Positions 22,749-35,700 of a DNA stretch of 64,000 nt are shown in pieces. The translations under genes and the position numbers were made by a program. This stretch comes from Rhyacophila brunnea (taxonomy: Eukaryota > Arthropoda > Insecta > Trichoptera > Rhyacophilidae). The DNA is taken from assembly GCA_022495005.1 (NCBI GenBank), contig JAGYXB010000825.1:1922001-1986000 (forward strand), written 5' to 3'. The notes beneath the pieces are model-generated. The model made no database searches, was not told the DNA's origin, and saw nothing but the letters and a program-made list of their open reading frames with translations. Positions within the stretch are counted from its first letter, which is position 1, and each line of letters begins with the position of its first letter.

Positions 22749-24009
22749 GGGGGGACATGCTCGTCGAAGGTCAAAATTAAGTTTTTATTGTATTTTCAAA
22801 CCATGATCCTGGACACTCCTTAAACGCTGTAGATAATCTATTTATATAATTTTGAAGCCTTATTATTCTTTATAGTTATTTTAAACATTTGATGACTGCA
22901 TAAAGTATTTTTGTTACATAAAATAGTATTCTTTTAAACCTCTCGCTCTAATGTTTTAGAATATAGTCATATTTCGGTACATAACTGTGCAGTGGTGTTA
23001 AGATTTTTACATTTATTAATTTTTAAACGCATTTATAACCATTAGTATAATTTATTACGAGATAATTTTTGTAAAATATTCACGGCTCTGTGATCCCAAA
23101 TTTGACAAGAATTAGGCATTTTATTATTCATTCGGCAAGATTCACACATTTGATTGATGATTATAAGCTATTCTTTGACCATTCAAGTGTGATGGATTGC
23201 TTTAGACCTAAGAATAAGGTCCATTTCTTTTGTCATTCCCTAGTGGTTAAGCTACAACATACGGCCGTAGCCATAAAATGAAAAACTATAATTAAAGTAG
23301 GGAGTAAAATTATGTTAACGCGCGTGTTTGAACATGTACTGAATTTTTTTTTATTTTTTTTTAAACGGTACATGGCGCGTCAATATCATTTTACTCACTT
23401 CAATTATAGCGGCTACGGCCGTATGTTGTAAACCACTGGGGAATGACAAAAGAAATGGCGTATTTCAAAAAAACACTACCTTATTCTTAGGTCAATAATT
23501 ATTATAAAGCAATCATTATTCATAAGATGTTTATCACACTTGAATGGTCAAAGACATAGCTTATAATAAATATCTTTAGAATCATCTTCAAATGTGTTAA
23601 TCTTGCCGATTTTTTGAATAATAAAATGCGTCAAATTTGGGATCACAGAGATTATCAATATAATTTTTTATCGTGAATATTTTACAAAAATTATCTCGTA
23701 ATAAATTATACTAATGGTTTTATAAATGCGTTTAAAAATTAATAAATGTAAAAAATCTTAACACCACTGCACAGTTATGTACCGAAATATGTCTATATTC
23801 TAAAACATTAGAGCGAGAGGTTTAAAAGAATACTATTTTATGTAACAAAAATACTTCATGCAGTCATCAAATGTTTAAAAAAACTATAAAGGATAATAAG
23901 GCTTCAAAAGTATATAAATAGATCATCTACAAAGTTTAAGGAGTGTCAGGATCATGGTTTGAATATACAATAAAAACTCAATTTTGACCTTCGACGAGCA
24001 TGTCCCCCC
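22749..24009. mobile_element. 1261-bp foldback element with arms of about 590-640 bp, flanked by TTAA
   Basis: The left end GGGGGGACATGCTCGTCGAA has its exact reverse complement at the right end. The inverted match continues almost the whole way to a short centre near 23337-23372, with scattered differences and small indels. TTAA is present on both sides (22745-22748 and 24010-24013). Short reading frames inside have no recognisable product. TTAA suggests piggyBac-type movement, but the termini do not obviously look like piggyBac ends. Confidence 0.85.
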
Positions 24010-24818
24010 TTAACGGTAATCACGTTTCCGTTATTTTCATTGTTACAAATTAACACGGAAAGAATTCTATACACTAAACGGTTATCGGCGGCTATCTATA
24101 ATTCGTAATATTGTGAAAATTTAGGTTGGTAGACGTGTCGGTCAAATTCGGGTATGTTCATGCTGCCGGACCCAAGCGGATAAAACCGAACCAGCCGAAC
24201 ACAAGAATTTTGTATTGACACGTCAGACATATCAACATAGCCCACAATTTTATTAGTCATGTGATTGCGATTGCAGCAAAACAGTCAGTCTTGCATCTCA
24301 ATTCTCAATATGTAAAATTGACATACTCTGTCTTGTTCTCAAAGTTAGCACGACCAAGAGACGGGCTGTTAAAAGATATCACCTTTTGACAGTTCAGACA
24401 TTTTTACACTTTAAACTTTTTTACATAATTAACCGCCAGAATACGTAAAGTGATATATGTGATATATTTATCACAATTAGCTCTTTTTTGATGTAAAGTG
24501 GTTAGAATAGGCCTGCTGATTCTCTTTTTTCCTTCCGGTCTTGTATGATTAGGTGCCTTCCTTCCTTGAAACATACATTGTCTAATATAGTTTCCCCACT
24601 TTCGCATGTGAGGTGTAGTTTGTAGTTTTTATTTTGATTCGCATATGTAAATTTGTCACATGGCTTCAAAGACCTTCCTCTGTATCTTTCTTTTTAAAAA
24701 ATCCAGCGTTCTCCCATCTTTTTTTATAAGGTCCACCATTACCTATTCCAATGTTGCCTTTTTGCCCATGTCATGTTAGAAAGCACAAATTGTAGGGCCA
24801 GTGCAGTATAGTTAAGAC

Positions 24819-25870
24819 CATGGCCCCCACATCCTAAAACGGGCCCCCATGCTGAAATCATTGGCGGGCCCCCCTACCTATCGCTAAGGTTAAAGGCAAT
24901 GTGACACTATACAAGCGTTTTGCAAATGGTGTTGGGAGGTAAAATTATTTAGCGATTTTTGAAAACACCTACCTACTTGAATTATGGAGTTGTCTAGTAT
25001 TGACACACAATAATCAAAAATTATATTGCAAAATCACATATTTTAAAATGTTAATATCTTTGAAGTAAAATGTGATTTTTTTTACTATTAGAGCAATGAC
25101 ATATTAAATGGACGACTCACTTCATACCCGGCGCGCACGAGAAATTGTGCATGAAAGTCATTCACAGATGTATAGGTAGATGTCACGTGACCATTGACGT
25201 ATCCGTTTCCATTATGCGATACAAGCTTCGAGAATTTATAGTAATATAACCTTTATTGTAATGGCGTATTAGTGTCATGACTCATTGCGTTAGAAACAGA
25301 TTCTCGGTTACTTACGACTTCTCGGAGATTAGACGCAAGTGAGCCCAGCAATCACAGGCGACTGACTGTCCAATGGTTCCTGTCATTCAATTGCATTGAA
25401 TAAACATTCATCAATATCTTAAAATGGCATTTTATAAATAATAAATAATACTAACACATGCAAAGTGATATCCCATCTTTCTTGGAGTGTTTAGTAGATT
25501 TTTTTTTTACAATTTTAACTAGGCACATTGGCATTTTGTAACACAATAATAACGGCGGAGTCGAAACCTGACAGTCGGAAATTTTGTATGGGCAGACCCA
25601 GCGGTGTCGCCAGACCGCTTGCAAGCAGAATGTTCATTTGAGCGTAGGATACCGATATTAAAATATGAATTTCGCCATCCGGCAGACCCGACACAAAGTG
25701 AGTGTCATTTTATTTTCTAGATGCTTCGTCCATATTAATGTCATTGTATTAGAGAGAATTTTTAATGTGCATTTATCTCAGTAATCCGGCCAACCTATCA
25801 AGCCGGGCCCCTCCTAAGCCCGGGCCCCCAGGCAAGAGCCCTGTCAGCCCCCCCCTTGTGGGGGCCATGG
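24819..25870. mobile_element. 1052-bp element with C/G-rich termini and TTAAGAC duplication
   Basis: Left CATGGCCCCCACA and right (reverse complement) CCATGGCCCCCACA form a short inverted repeat. TTAAGAC lies at 24812-24818 and again at 25871-25877. Both ends have further G/C homopolymer blocks (GGGCCCCC type), strikingly different from the AT-rich interior. Superfamily unknown. Confidence 0.65.
25090..25760. repeat. Segments shared with the interior of the 15448-17932 element
   Basis: Blocks GATGTATAGGTAGATGTCACG, TTCCATTATGCGATA, ATAACCTTTATTGTAATGGCG, GGCAGACCCGACA.AAGTGAG and AGATGCTTCGTCCATATTA occur in the same order as at about 16090-16390. They lie inside the 24819-25870 element. The order is preserved but the spacing is not. 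Confidence 0.7.
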
Positions 25871-26253
25871 TTAAGACTAAACATGTAATGTTTCCATTGA
25901 CCAAGACAGAATAATATATATGCAATACATATTAAATTCTAATTGCAAAATAATATTTACAAATATAATTTTGATTTATTCATAGTCATACAGTTAAACC
26001 CCGATTATACTTGCCCGGTATTCACGTTTTTGCAGTTCTGTTTCATTCTATTATTTGATACTCAATTTTCTATTTATTATTGAATGAAATAATATTCAGT
26101 AAGTATATAATTATTTTAACAAATTCAGTTAGGTAATCATGGCGCGGCAACATTGAAATGAATATTAAGGTGATATGCATAATATGAACATTTATTTTTA
26201 TAGACATGTCCTGACCAAGTAGTGCCCAAGACCAAGATTACTTTAGCCGTCGA

Positions 26254-26457
26254 ATGTTACAGTTTCTTGTTGTTGTCATTATTTTTGTTTACATCATTTT
26301 TACATTTTGTTTGTTAGGTTGTTTGTTTTATGTGGATTTTTTTAAATACAAGCATTGGGATGACATACAAGACGAACCTTCAAATCAATTTATAATATTG
26401 AAAGAGTATTATATTATAAACAAGCCAAAAATAGGCACCATTTGTATGATTACGTAA
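26254..26457 (+). CDS. Small hypothetical frame, 67 codons, one membrane-like segment
   Basis: Starts MLQFLVVVIIFVYIIF, strongly hydrophobic for about 28 residues, then polar (FFKYKHWDDIQDEPSNQF). No homology recognised, no promoter or splice evidence, and AT-rich DNA readily produces such Phe/Ile/Leu-rich frames. Listed because it is the only unassigned frame between the two large genes with a protein-like two-part layout. Confidence 0.12.
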   Translation: MLQFLVVVIIFVYIIFTFCLLGCLFYVDFFKYKHWDDIQDEPSNQFIILKEYYIINKPKIGTICMIT

Positions 26458-27956
26458 AATTAGTGTTTGGCTGTAGTGTGAAGTGATTAATATTTAGGTA
26501 TGTATCAGTTATATGTGCATACATACTAAGTGTGTGCAAATAGATATGCCTAATTCAATTAGTACACATAATGATCTAATTAGGTAATGTACAGTACTGT
26601 TTTTGTAAATAATGATTACAAAGCCTAACTGATTTTGAAAATTCATTGTAGCAATAGAATGAAGTTGTATGTGTATGTATGTACATAGTAAGTAAATGTT
26701 TTTTTATTATAGAGTCAATTATTGTATTCCTGTTTGGTTTTGTTATATAAAATATATTTGTTTACAAAAATTTTCTATTTTATTCAACACAAATGCCTAC
26801 CTGCACATGAAAAGTTAAGTAATTGTAACACTACCTTTCCTCTAAGTCCTAAAAGAATTCCTAAGCAATGACGATACTTGATGTCTGTTGAGTATTAAAC
26901 AAGAAATCGAAAGGAATGTCGCACGTATCGATATAAGTTTAACTGACGCTCTTAAGCAACGTTACGTCGAGTGAAACAAACAAGTTTGATGAGCTGATGC
27001 GAGTTTTTATCACGTTGGTTACTTTAGGCCAGTGGTCGGCAAACTCCTTAGTCAATAGAGCCATATCAACAGTGCAACGATTGAGATTTCTTTTGAGAGC
27101 CAAATTTCTTAAACTTAAACTAGGTATATAATATATAGGTACACTGCTTAAACTTAATAACCTTTAATTGCAGTTTTAAGACTTAATTAGACTATAGGTA
27201 CACTGAATAAAACTTGATAAGAATCATACTGAATAATGATCTTATTTATTGATTAAAATTAATTTGTAAGTAAGGTACCCATAAAATTAAATTATGACAA
27301 ACACTTAATGTGAACAATGGCCTTCCATCTCCTTAAAAGTTTGGTTTGTATGTTGTTTTTAATTTTATGCACGATTCCAGGTTCTCATCAATAAGACGAC
27401 TTCTCAATTTACTCTTGATAAGGTTTATGCTTGATAAATATTGTTCGTATGAATATGTAGAACTGAAGAAGAAAAGGAAAGAACAGCAAATGCTAGTTTT
27501 TTTAACTGATCATATGAGTCAGGAATACTATTCCAGAATCATCATGCCTTCTCCAGGTCTTTCAAAAAGACCACTTGTGCAGTGAACCATGTTCATATTT
27601 GTGTTTCTCCAATATGTCCATACCAGCACAGAGATCTACAAATTTAGAGCTCCATAATTCTTTATTTTTATAAAATCCAGCAATTGCATTTCAAAGTTGC
27701 CAATGTCAACATTAAAGGTTGAAAATATTAATTCTTTTACCTTAGTATTAAGGCCATACCTTAGTTGAGACATGGTCTAAAAAGATCGTCGCTAGGCGAT
27801 GCGCAGGTCGCGGGTGCAAATGAGGCATGTCAAACCAAATATAATTTGTCTTATAAATCCAACATGTGTCCATTTAATGTTCTGTTTATTGTTTTATCAG
27901 TAACAATAATAATATATTCATTGACATGTTTTTCTTCTTAAAGTAAATGGGTAATG

Positions 27957-28200
27957 TTTTTTTTTTTCCGACCATGTCCGATCCTGATAGGATCATATGG
28001 GCCTCCACAGAGTGGAGGTTTGTATTGACAGATTTTGTTTTTTACGAGAAATGGATGTCAGCCACTTGCTCAACCTATTAGGTCCATACCCTGACACACA
28101 CAAATTGAAAAACAATTTTTGTACTTGCCAGACCCAGGATTCGAACCTGGGACCCACGGCTTTGTAGTCCAACGCTTATGCCGCGCGGCCACCGTGGGCG
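27957..28200 (-). mobile_element. tRNA-derived SINE, full-length-looking copy inside the hAT element
   Basis: Minus strand: a head with A-box-like TGGCCGCGCGGCATAAGCG and a B box GGTTCGAATCC, a body shared with 10434-10611, and an A-tract tail (plus-strand T run at about 27958-27969). The ends of the tRNA-like head do not pair as an acceptor stem, so this is a SINE head, not a tRNA gene. Confidence 0.88.
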
Positions 28201-28363
28201 TCATTAAGTCATCTTTACACGATTTAAGAATTATTACGGCCGTCGCCATCACGAAGCAAAATGACGTGTTTCCAGCTCTACATTCTCTCTCCGAATGGGA
28301 GCGAGTGCAAAATTTCGTCGCGCTATGGTTGAAAATTATTTGCCGTTTCACTGATGAATCACC

Positions 28364-29990
28364 TTAAGAGGCTTTTTTAACAAAAACAAACGTCGCTTTG
28401 CTGTTTCTTAATTCCTGAAACCTGTTGAGAAGAGCTTTCCTCATATTTAAAATTGTTGTTTTGAAATAGCAAATGTCATTATCAGAATTATGTTCTTGGA
28501 GATGTCTCAGCAGGCTTAGAAAGTGAATTGAAGATTCTCTTGCGAAATTTTGAGCAAAAAGGGATAATTTGTTTTCGAATGAAATAACTTCTTCTAACAT
28601 CGAAAAAATTGTGTATTTTCCCCCTGCAGTTTACGATTGAGCTGATTTAGATCAGACGTAACGTCTACCATGAAATATATCAACTGATCGTCCATTATAT
28701 CTAAAAAGGGAACACCCTTCTCAAGAAGAAATGCTTTAATTTCTGTTAATAAGGAAGCGAAACATTTTAAACCGTTTCCTCTTTATAACCAACATACCTT
28801 GTTATGCAGCAGAAGATACTCACTCTTCATTTCAACTAAAAAATCTTTAAATTGGCGATGATTGATTTAGCTATAATGGAGTAGATAATCTTAATCACAA
28901 ATTCCATAACTTTGGAAATTTCTTCTGGAAATGTCTACGCACAAAGCGCTTCTTGGCGAATGATGCAATGGTAAGCAAGTATCTCGTGATTAATTTTATC
29001 TTTCAAAATAGTAACAAACCAAGGCCTGAACAAAAACGATGCATGATTGCGAGTGAGAAAGTATTCGGCACCCTTACATTCTCTGCGACACGCGCTAGAG
29101 TAAGATAAGGTCTACATATGTGTGAGCTAGTTTCCAAAAGTATCGCCAGCAAATCGTGGCGAAACGCTTCACATAGCGTCGATAACCTGCGATTACGTGT
29201 TGCTAAAATTGCTATTTTTTGTGTTAAACATAAAGTCAATGGTAAATATTTTTAGTTAATTAAGTAGAAAAGATGGTTCTGTGTGTTGTCTTAAAATGTG
29301 GTAGCCGTACTGATAGCAAGTAGATGGTATTACGTTTCATAGGTAAGTTGATACATGTTCGTGATAATTTATTTGTATATTATTATATATTTTAATATCA
29401 GTGACCTAGTGTTTCTTTAAAATAACTTAAATTAAGGATATCTTTATCTAATGGTTGCATTTTGACCGCTTAAAAATACTATATTATGTAAAAAAATAGA
29501 AAATTATATTTTAATTCTGAGCGTCTAGTGCGAGCACTTTGGGCGAGCACTAGCGAAATGGTCTATGGTCTCGAACATTTGTAGACGAATGCGTTCGCTC
29601 GCCCACAAACCAAACGCAAGGCACGCGGCTTCATTTAGCAATGCAACGGGTGGCGTCTAGATGTATCTATAGTCTACGTAACAAACCCTTTTCTTATGCC
29701 GGTCATGTTTTGCCTTGTCTGTTGAAATTGACACAATTTTGTTGAGTGGAATATGATGGTTTTCCATGCACTCAATTACAGCGTTTGCAATATCCTCTCC
29801 ACGTGTTTGACCTTTGAGTGGCAATAACCCTAAAAGTTTTTAGGTCTTTAGGACCTGTAGATGAAATTAATCGTACAAATTTGTGCTGTATCATTTATGT
29901 CACAAGACTCATCAACATAAAGCTGAAACCAATTTAAGATCTTTGACCTGCAGGTTGGTTATATTCGAAGACATTTTGACTGTTCTATCT
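28364..29990 (-). pseudogene. hAT transposase relic
   Basis: Minus-strand pieces in transposase order: YVDESCDINDTAQICT (about 29930-29890, the region with the first catalytic Asp), then RPWFVTILKDKINHEILAYH and CIIRQEALCA (about 29010-28950, ending in an in-frame TAG), then YLLLHNKVCWL-stop-RG, LTEIKAFLLEKGVPFLDI and LNQLNRKLQG (about 28830-28620), then the open 78-codon piece 28600-28364. The blocks match the hAT-type proteins often annotated as GTF2IRD2/ZBED-like. At least two stops and several frame changes make it non-functional. Confidence 0.8.
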
Positions 29991-31179
29991 TTCACTGTTT
30001 TAGTCCGTACGCGGTCATTAGTAGCAGAGCCACACTTAAGGCGCCAAAGAGCCACACACAGCTCGAGAGCCGCAGTTTGCCGACCACTGCTTTAGGCAAC
30101 TGGTTGACTCGAATCGGCAAAAGTAGAATAAGTTGATCAACTTTGTTGAAATATGGTTCCCACTTATTACAATTGACTTTCAACATACAATTGAATGACA
30201 AAAACCATCCTATTATGAGAATGTAGCATAACTCATTTTCTATGAAGCAATAATAGGAGGCTTAACTGTCTATTGAATGAAACAATTTTGTGTTTCGATA
30301 TCGCACAACTTACCCGTGCATTTTTTTTTTAATCCACATAGCAGTATATATTATTATACTTCATTTAATAGTGATCCTGTTGGATGACTGTTCCAATCTT
30401 TTTCTCCATTCACGATGTTACTGTAAAATACATAGATTTCTCTAGTTATTTGATTCAATTAAAAATTGGCGAGTGCGGATTCGTTATATCGCGATCTTTT
30501 TTTAAAACTGGAAATTGTGGAAAGTGAGATACCCGGGGTTCCTGCGGCTAGCTCAGGTGTCCATCGAACCCAGGATTCACAAAAAAAAAGGAGAGTTAAA
30601 CGATTGGAGTGTAAATAAAACACGGCCTTTCGTGCTCGTAACGTGGTCTTCTTATATTTTCGTAATTTTTAGTTTTACAAATTATATTTGGGATTTTTAC
30701 AGTTGTAGTCGTCAGGTCCGTACGATTTGAATACCAGACGCTCACTAACTTTCTTTTTCTTTTTCAAACTTCGCGTACCCACGCCGTCCAACAAAAAGGA
30801 CTCTCGTGATTGGCCAAATTTTATCGCGTGATGTTTTTGATTTGACGAATCACGAGGACCACCCCGGCGCAGGCGCGTGGAAATTTGAACGTTGCCGGCA
30901 AGCGTGGCAAAATTTATTATATTTGAATAAGTACTTATATTTAATCTTAAAATTATCTCTTTCATCCATCATCATTTATACTTTAAAATCTATCTTAATT
31001 ACACCTCCGCCCAGTAAGTGATTTTCACGCACCGGACGAAGGCCTTTACTCATGAATAAAAAAAATAAAATTACGTAGTTGAGCAAGGAATCAGATTAGA
31101 TGTTTTATGAAGCCGTTTCTAAAGGTCAGGGTTACGTTTCGACTTATGACTACTAAATGATTATTTTACACCGGGAGAA

Positions 31180-31896
31180 GCCCGCCTGTAACAGGGGTGT
31201 ATCAAAAGGGGAAACTATCCACCAAATTTATTTTCAATGTGGATGAGACGGTACTTTATTGGAAACGAATGCCAACACAAACGTTTATATCCATAGAGGA
31301 GAAGACTGCTTCTGGATTTACAGCATCCAAGGATCGTCTAACTCTTCTCTCAACTCATTGAAGAAACTGATCGTCATAGAAGAAAACACTAGTCGAGTAT
31401 GAAAGGTGTTTGGAAAAGGTTGTTCAGTGAAATTGTTGAAGTTTACTGCAATTATGAAAATGATATTCAAAATAAATCATCGAAGAGATTAATTAGTCTT
31501 ATAGGTGTTGTTGTAGTAGATGATATTCAGACTTTCTTAAAATCAACACGGCGAACCCTTAACTAAAGAAGTGCTGCAGGAAATGGACTGCTATATTATG
31601 TCCCTAGAAAATGACGTCTCCGAACCAGTTCTCGTGCGAAAGTTAAGTGTTAAAACCATTGAAAAAACCCTTTCTCTTCACAACCAATGCATGGAGTTGT
31701 TAGAAGAGAACACGAAGATTACGAGCGAATGAGTGCTGTAAAACATGGCTGTAATGCATTACTTGACAGTATGTAATCGCAAATTTTGCACGATAAACGT
31801 AGAGAGGCCAAACAAGGGAATCCCCCATTGATCGTGAAATTTCGCTTATCGCGACCATGTCCAGAACGTATCCCCCGCAATGAACCCCATTAACTG
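31180..31896 (+). pseudogene. Tigger/pogo-type transposase relic
   Basis: From about 31223 the plus strand reads KFIFNVDETVLYWKRMP, then TFISIEEKTASGFTASKDR and LTLL, the classic DDE region of Tigger (TIGD-like) proteins, with the catalytic Asp in NVDET. After about 31347 the frame breaks; GVWKRLFSEIVEVYCNY (about 31400-31450) and EVLQ-like remnants follow. A possible right terminus CCCATTAACTG/TA lies at 31886-31898. The left end was not found. Confidence 0.78.
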
Positions 31897-32487
31897 TACA
31901 TTTTTTCATTTTGTTTATATGGGTAAATGTGATCTCTATTGGCCACCAAAGTTTCGCCTTAAACTTACGTTTATCTTGAAATACCGCTCCCGTCGCTGTG
32001 GCATCCTATTACAGTGAAACACAAAGCACCGGGGACACAAATGTGGTGTCTTTAAACATAAGCAACTTCGATAAGACAACTTTTGCTTTGGTTAGTGAGT
32101 TATGGTAGGTGAAGTGTTAATTGGCAATCTAATATCAACAATATTTGTGAATAGTAATGTTAACTCTTTCCAGTCTTTAAAGTTTCTTTATTTTTTTTGT
32201 TCCACGGTCTTTAAATTATTTGTGATATTCTCTAAAAGGAATGTTTCCACTGTAATTCTTTTTATATTTTTTCTTTTCAATTTACCATCTTGGCTCACCG
32301 TATTGCAGAGTGTGACACAACATACGAACGGGAAGAGTTAGGACAGCATCTGACAGCAGTGTTGGAGTGAAGGATTTTTCACAGGAAGGTTTAAAATAAA
32401 CCAATAAATTGAACATACATAATTTTAAAAACACTGATAAGAAAATATAGCCAATAGAAAAAATCTTTTTTGAAAAAAGTAAGACAC

Positions 32488-32559
32488 CCCCGGCAGGAAT
32501 CGAACCTGCGTCTCTTGGGTATCGCACCCTGTGCATTACCACTATGCTACGACTGCCAT
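32488..32559 (-). repeat. tRNA-like relic, probably a SINE head
   Basis: Minus strand has a good D arm (GCAT..ATGC around AGTGGTA) and a perfect T arm (GCAGG TTCGATT CCTGC), but the anticodon stem pairs only at three positions and the 5' and 3' ends do not form an acceptor stem. A functional tRNA is therefore unlikely. Confidence 0.55.
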
Positions 32560-32767
32560 GCTTAATTGTGACAAATTTTAACTATTGGCCTTTTTAATAC
32601 CTGCTCATAAGCGCTCTCCAAATTGAGCTATGGCTATATTTTTTGTGTTTTCAAAATTATATAGGTATGTTCAATAATAAGAATGGTAAATACTTAAAAT
32701 CTTGTGAATTATTCATTGATAAAAGAAATAGTTAATTAAAACCAATTAATATTTTTAAAATTTCACT

Positions 32768-32773
32768 TTTATT
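32768..32773 (-). terminator. Candidate polyadenylation signal (AATAAA) for the Coracle long isoform
   Basis: Minus-strand AATAAA just before a short AT-rich stretch and the tRNA-like relic. Other AATAAA hexamers in the AT-rich 3' region could be used instead. Confidence 0.3.
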
Positions 32774-35700
32774 CTGACTCAGCAGACATTCTATATAATA
32801 ATTCCAGTTTATACACAAAATTACTTGAAATGAGAGTAAGAAACTGACAAAACTAAATAAGTATAAAAACAACACTTAATTATTACAATAATAAGCTAGT
32901 ACAGAAAATATCAAATTATAAAATGGAGAAATATATTATTTAAATATATATATAATATTGTTCTTAATCGTAACATAAAAAAGCTATGCTCTTCAGTAGG
33001 GAAAAGGTTTTTCCGTAATAATAATAATAATTATATTTTTGACTTAAAATTAATCGTATAAAATATTTTATTCGGTGAATTGGCGGGCGGGCAGTGAGTC
33101 AGTTATGTTCTTGCAGAAAACTGTATGGAATTACAAACGCATACTGATTGTTACATTCATTACTTCAGTTGACGTAGCGTACGGTTTACTCATTTAACAA
33201 AAAAACACTTATATATTTACAATATAAGTCACAATGTATTGAGCCATTTCATGAAACAAACATTTTGAATCGTGCATCATAAAAATACGTATGATTTTAG
33301 TGGTCGTGTTTTTTAATGACAGTATTCTGCGGCCAACAGACAATGTTTTGGATTTACTTTGTTTCATTTCAATCGAGGGCCAGCACCATCATTAAAGAAT
33401 TATTTACGGTTATGAAGATTGCGGTGAATGTTTGAAAAGATTTAAAAAATAAAATATTCTAATGTGCGGGTGCGTGATCTATATTAAAATATGCTATGAC
33501 GGTGTCATACTTATTCTCGTAATGCACATAAAAGCATAATAATTATAAAGGACAATAAAAATTAATAAAGATATAACTCATTTTGAAGTTTCAATAAAGA
33601 GTCGCGCCCCATCGTCACTTAGAAAGATTTCAAATACGTAATAAACCATTAAAGCCGCACAAAGCCTGTCCATGAAATTAGAACATATTTGAAATTAGAT
33701 TTATACATAAACAATAGACAAGATTATTATCTATTGAAATTTGACAGCTGTAATAATATGAGGGCCAACGGTATTATTATTACGACCCTTCGTCACATGC
33801 ATGCACTTAATATAAAGGAGAATAATTTAAATTAAAACAACCAGAAGAATAAAATTTATATTATAATAAAAAAAACTTATAAAATAATTATTGAGGACGC
33901 ATTTAAATCCCGTCGGTTTCAAACTAAAACATCTCTGTTAAGAAGGTATACAATATTATATACCTTCAAAATCACCATTTATATATTTAGTTAATATTCC
34001 CAATCAGCGTATATATTAGTAAAGAGAAGATCTATGGACATACCTCATTCACGGTTTCAGAATAAAGGTTGTAATAACAATTATAACATAACAATTTTTT
34101 TTTTAATATCACGAACCACAAAAAAACAGTCAGATGTCAAGTTTGAAACCGAGAGTTTCTTTCTCATTAATGTTACATAAATGTAATGATAAAACCGACC
34201 ATCAGTAAAATTAAAATATTCGCAGAAAAATAATCAAATAAAATTAATCATTTCTGGCACTTTTGTATAACATTTATTGCTAGAAAGAGATGGAAATGAA
34301 AATAGTACGTCTTTCCTCTATGTGTGTGTCTGTGGAATGTCCACTGAAATCCCCGGATGTTCAGATTTTCAAAGACAACGTGAATTTTGTGAAGAAGCTG
34401 GCGTAATAGTATTTATGGCTGCCAGCGCGAGTCAAAGAGTGACATCAAAATATCTGATGGCTTACTACACCGGGCAATAATGTATAATAGAAATTCTGAA
34501 ATGCATAATAAGAATAACACTGTTGTGGGTCCCATGTTTTTAAATATATATATACGTATTGATAAGTATTGCATAGGGGATAAAAGCAAACCTCTATAAA
34601 TTCAGTACAGAGATTGTACATTGGAAAGAGGACTCTAGCAACACTGATGAATGTTAGAATGTCTTCTAACATTGCTAATTGACATTTCAAGTACAAGAAA
34701 AGAGGGGAATACTTTAAAACTAGAGTACAAAAATAAAATTGCAATCAACAACATAAAACATATATCATCATTAATAATAATAATAAAGAACAAAAAAACG
34801 CTGATAGCGCGATATTGTATTGTAAGCTATAATTTCTAGAAATCTATACTTTTATAAATAAAATTATTAGTTGCCGACGTTTGAAAAGTATTCACTCGTT
34901 TTCTTATATTTATTTCCTCTAAATGTCGCCAATACGAAAGCCGTAACATCCAAAGATGTTTTTACCGATCCTCAAAATACTAAAAGGCTAAATTTTATCG
35001 ATCTGAAACGTTCCATCCTGAAGCACCCACGCAGTGAACTGGCAAAACGCAAGCATGTTTATCTGTGGCCCATCATTCTTTTGAATGGGTGCTTTTTCCC
35101 TTAGACTAACCGCCCGAAAGAAATATTAGAATTTCACATTCTATAAACATCGAAAGCGTCCACAAATGATTGTAGCAAGTGAATTGGCATGTGGAATTAT
35201 TACATGTTAATATTCCTTACATTAAATGTATCTTGGAGGAATAATACACAAACACCAAATTATGAAGCTAAAATATTGTTTTTTTTTTTAAGGAGTCCAT
35301 ATTATTAGATAAGCAATCATCATGCTATCACATAAAGCTTATATTGTACATTTTATCTTAAACCGAGTCAGAATTATTTAGCAATGGTATTTCCAAAATA
35401 TTATTCCTCTAAGAAAAAAAAAAAAAAATCGTCAATCAATCGAAACATATTGGTCAAATTAACTCGCCAATGAAAATATCTTCGCATCTCGGTTTCCGAA
35501 CCGATTCTACTTTCTCCGTGAGTAAAAGGAAAACATTTGAATAAAGTGATCACTGAAAAATATAACCAAAATTTCAAGAGAAATTCCATTTACATCAATA
35601 TTTATATAGGCAGACTGCTTTCCCTTAAATCTCCATTTAAAAGTTTCGATCACAATGTCAAAAATTATCGTGTAACGTTTCTATCCAACAATCCATTAAT

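Larger units (their letters stand above)
27030..30089 (-). mobile_element. hAT-superfamily transposon (3060 bp) with perfect 8-bp target duplication
   Basis: Left CAGTGGTCGGCAAACT and its reverse complement at the right end. CTTTAGGC at 27022-27029 and 30090-30097 is an exact 8-bp duplication, diagnostic of hAT. The interior encodes a decayed transposase on the minus strand. A SINE (27957-28200) has inserted into it. Confidence 0.93.
20442..32749. other. Gene-poor region between the convergent EndoG and Coracle genes
   Basis: No multi-exon gene could be built on either strand. Most of it is explained by the mobile elements listed separately. Stretches 26000-27020, 30100-31180 and 31900-32480 contain no recognisable feature apart from the small frame at 26254. 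Confidence 0.6.

Noticed and set aside
28120..28200. tRNA gene on the minus strand (clear B box and A-box-like sequence)
   Set aside because: The ends do not form an acceptor stem, and the sequence continues into a SINE body and an A-rich tail shared with 10434-10611.
28119..28367. 82-codon plus-strand frame
   Set aside because: It runs through the SINE and the dead hAT transposase in antisense.
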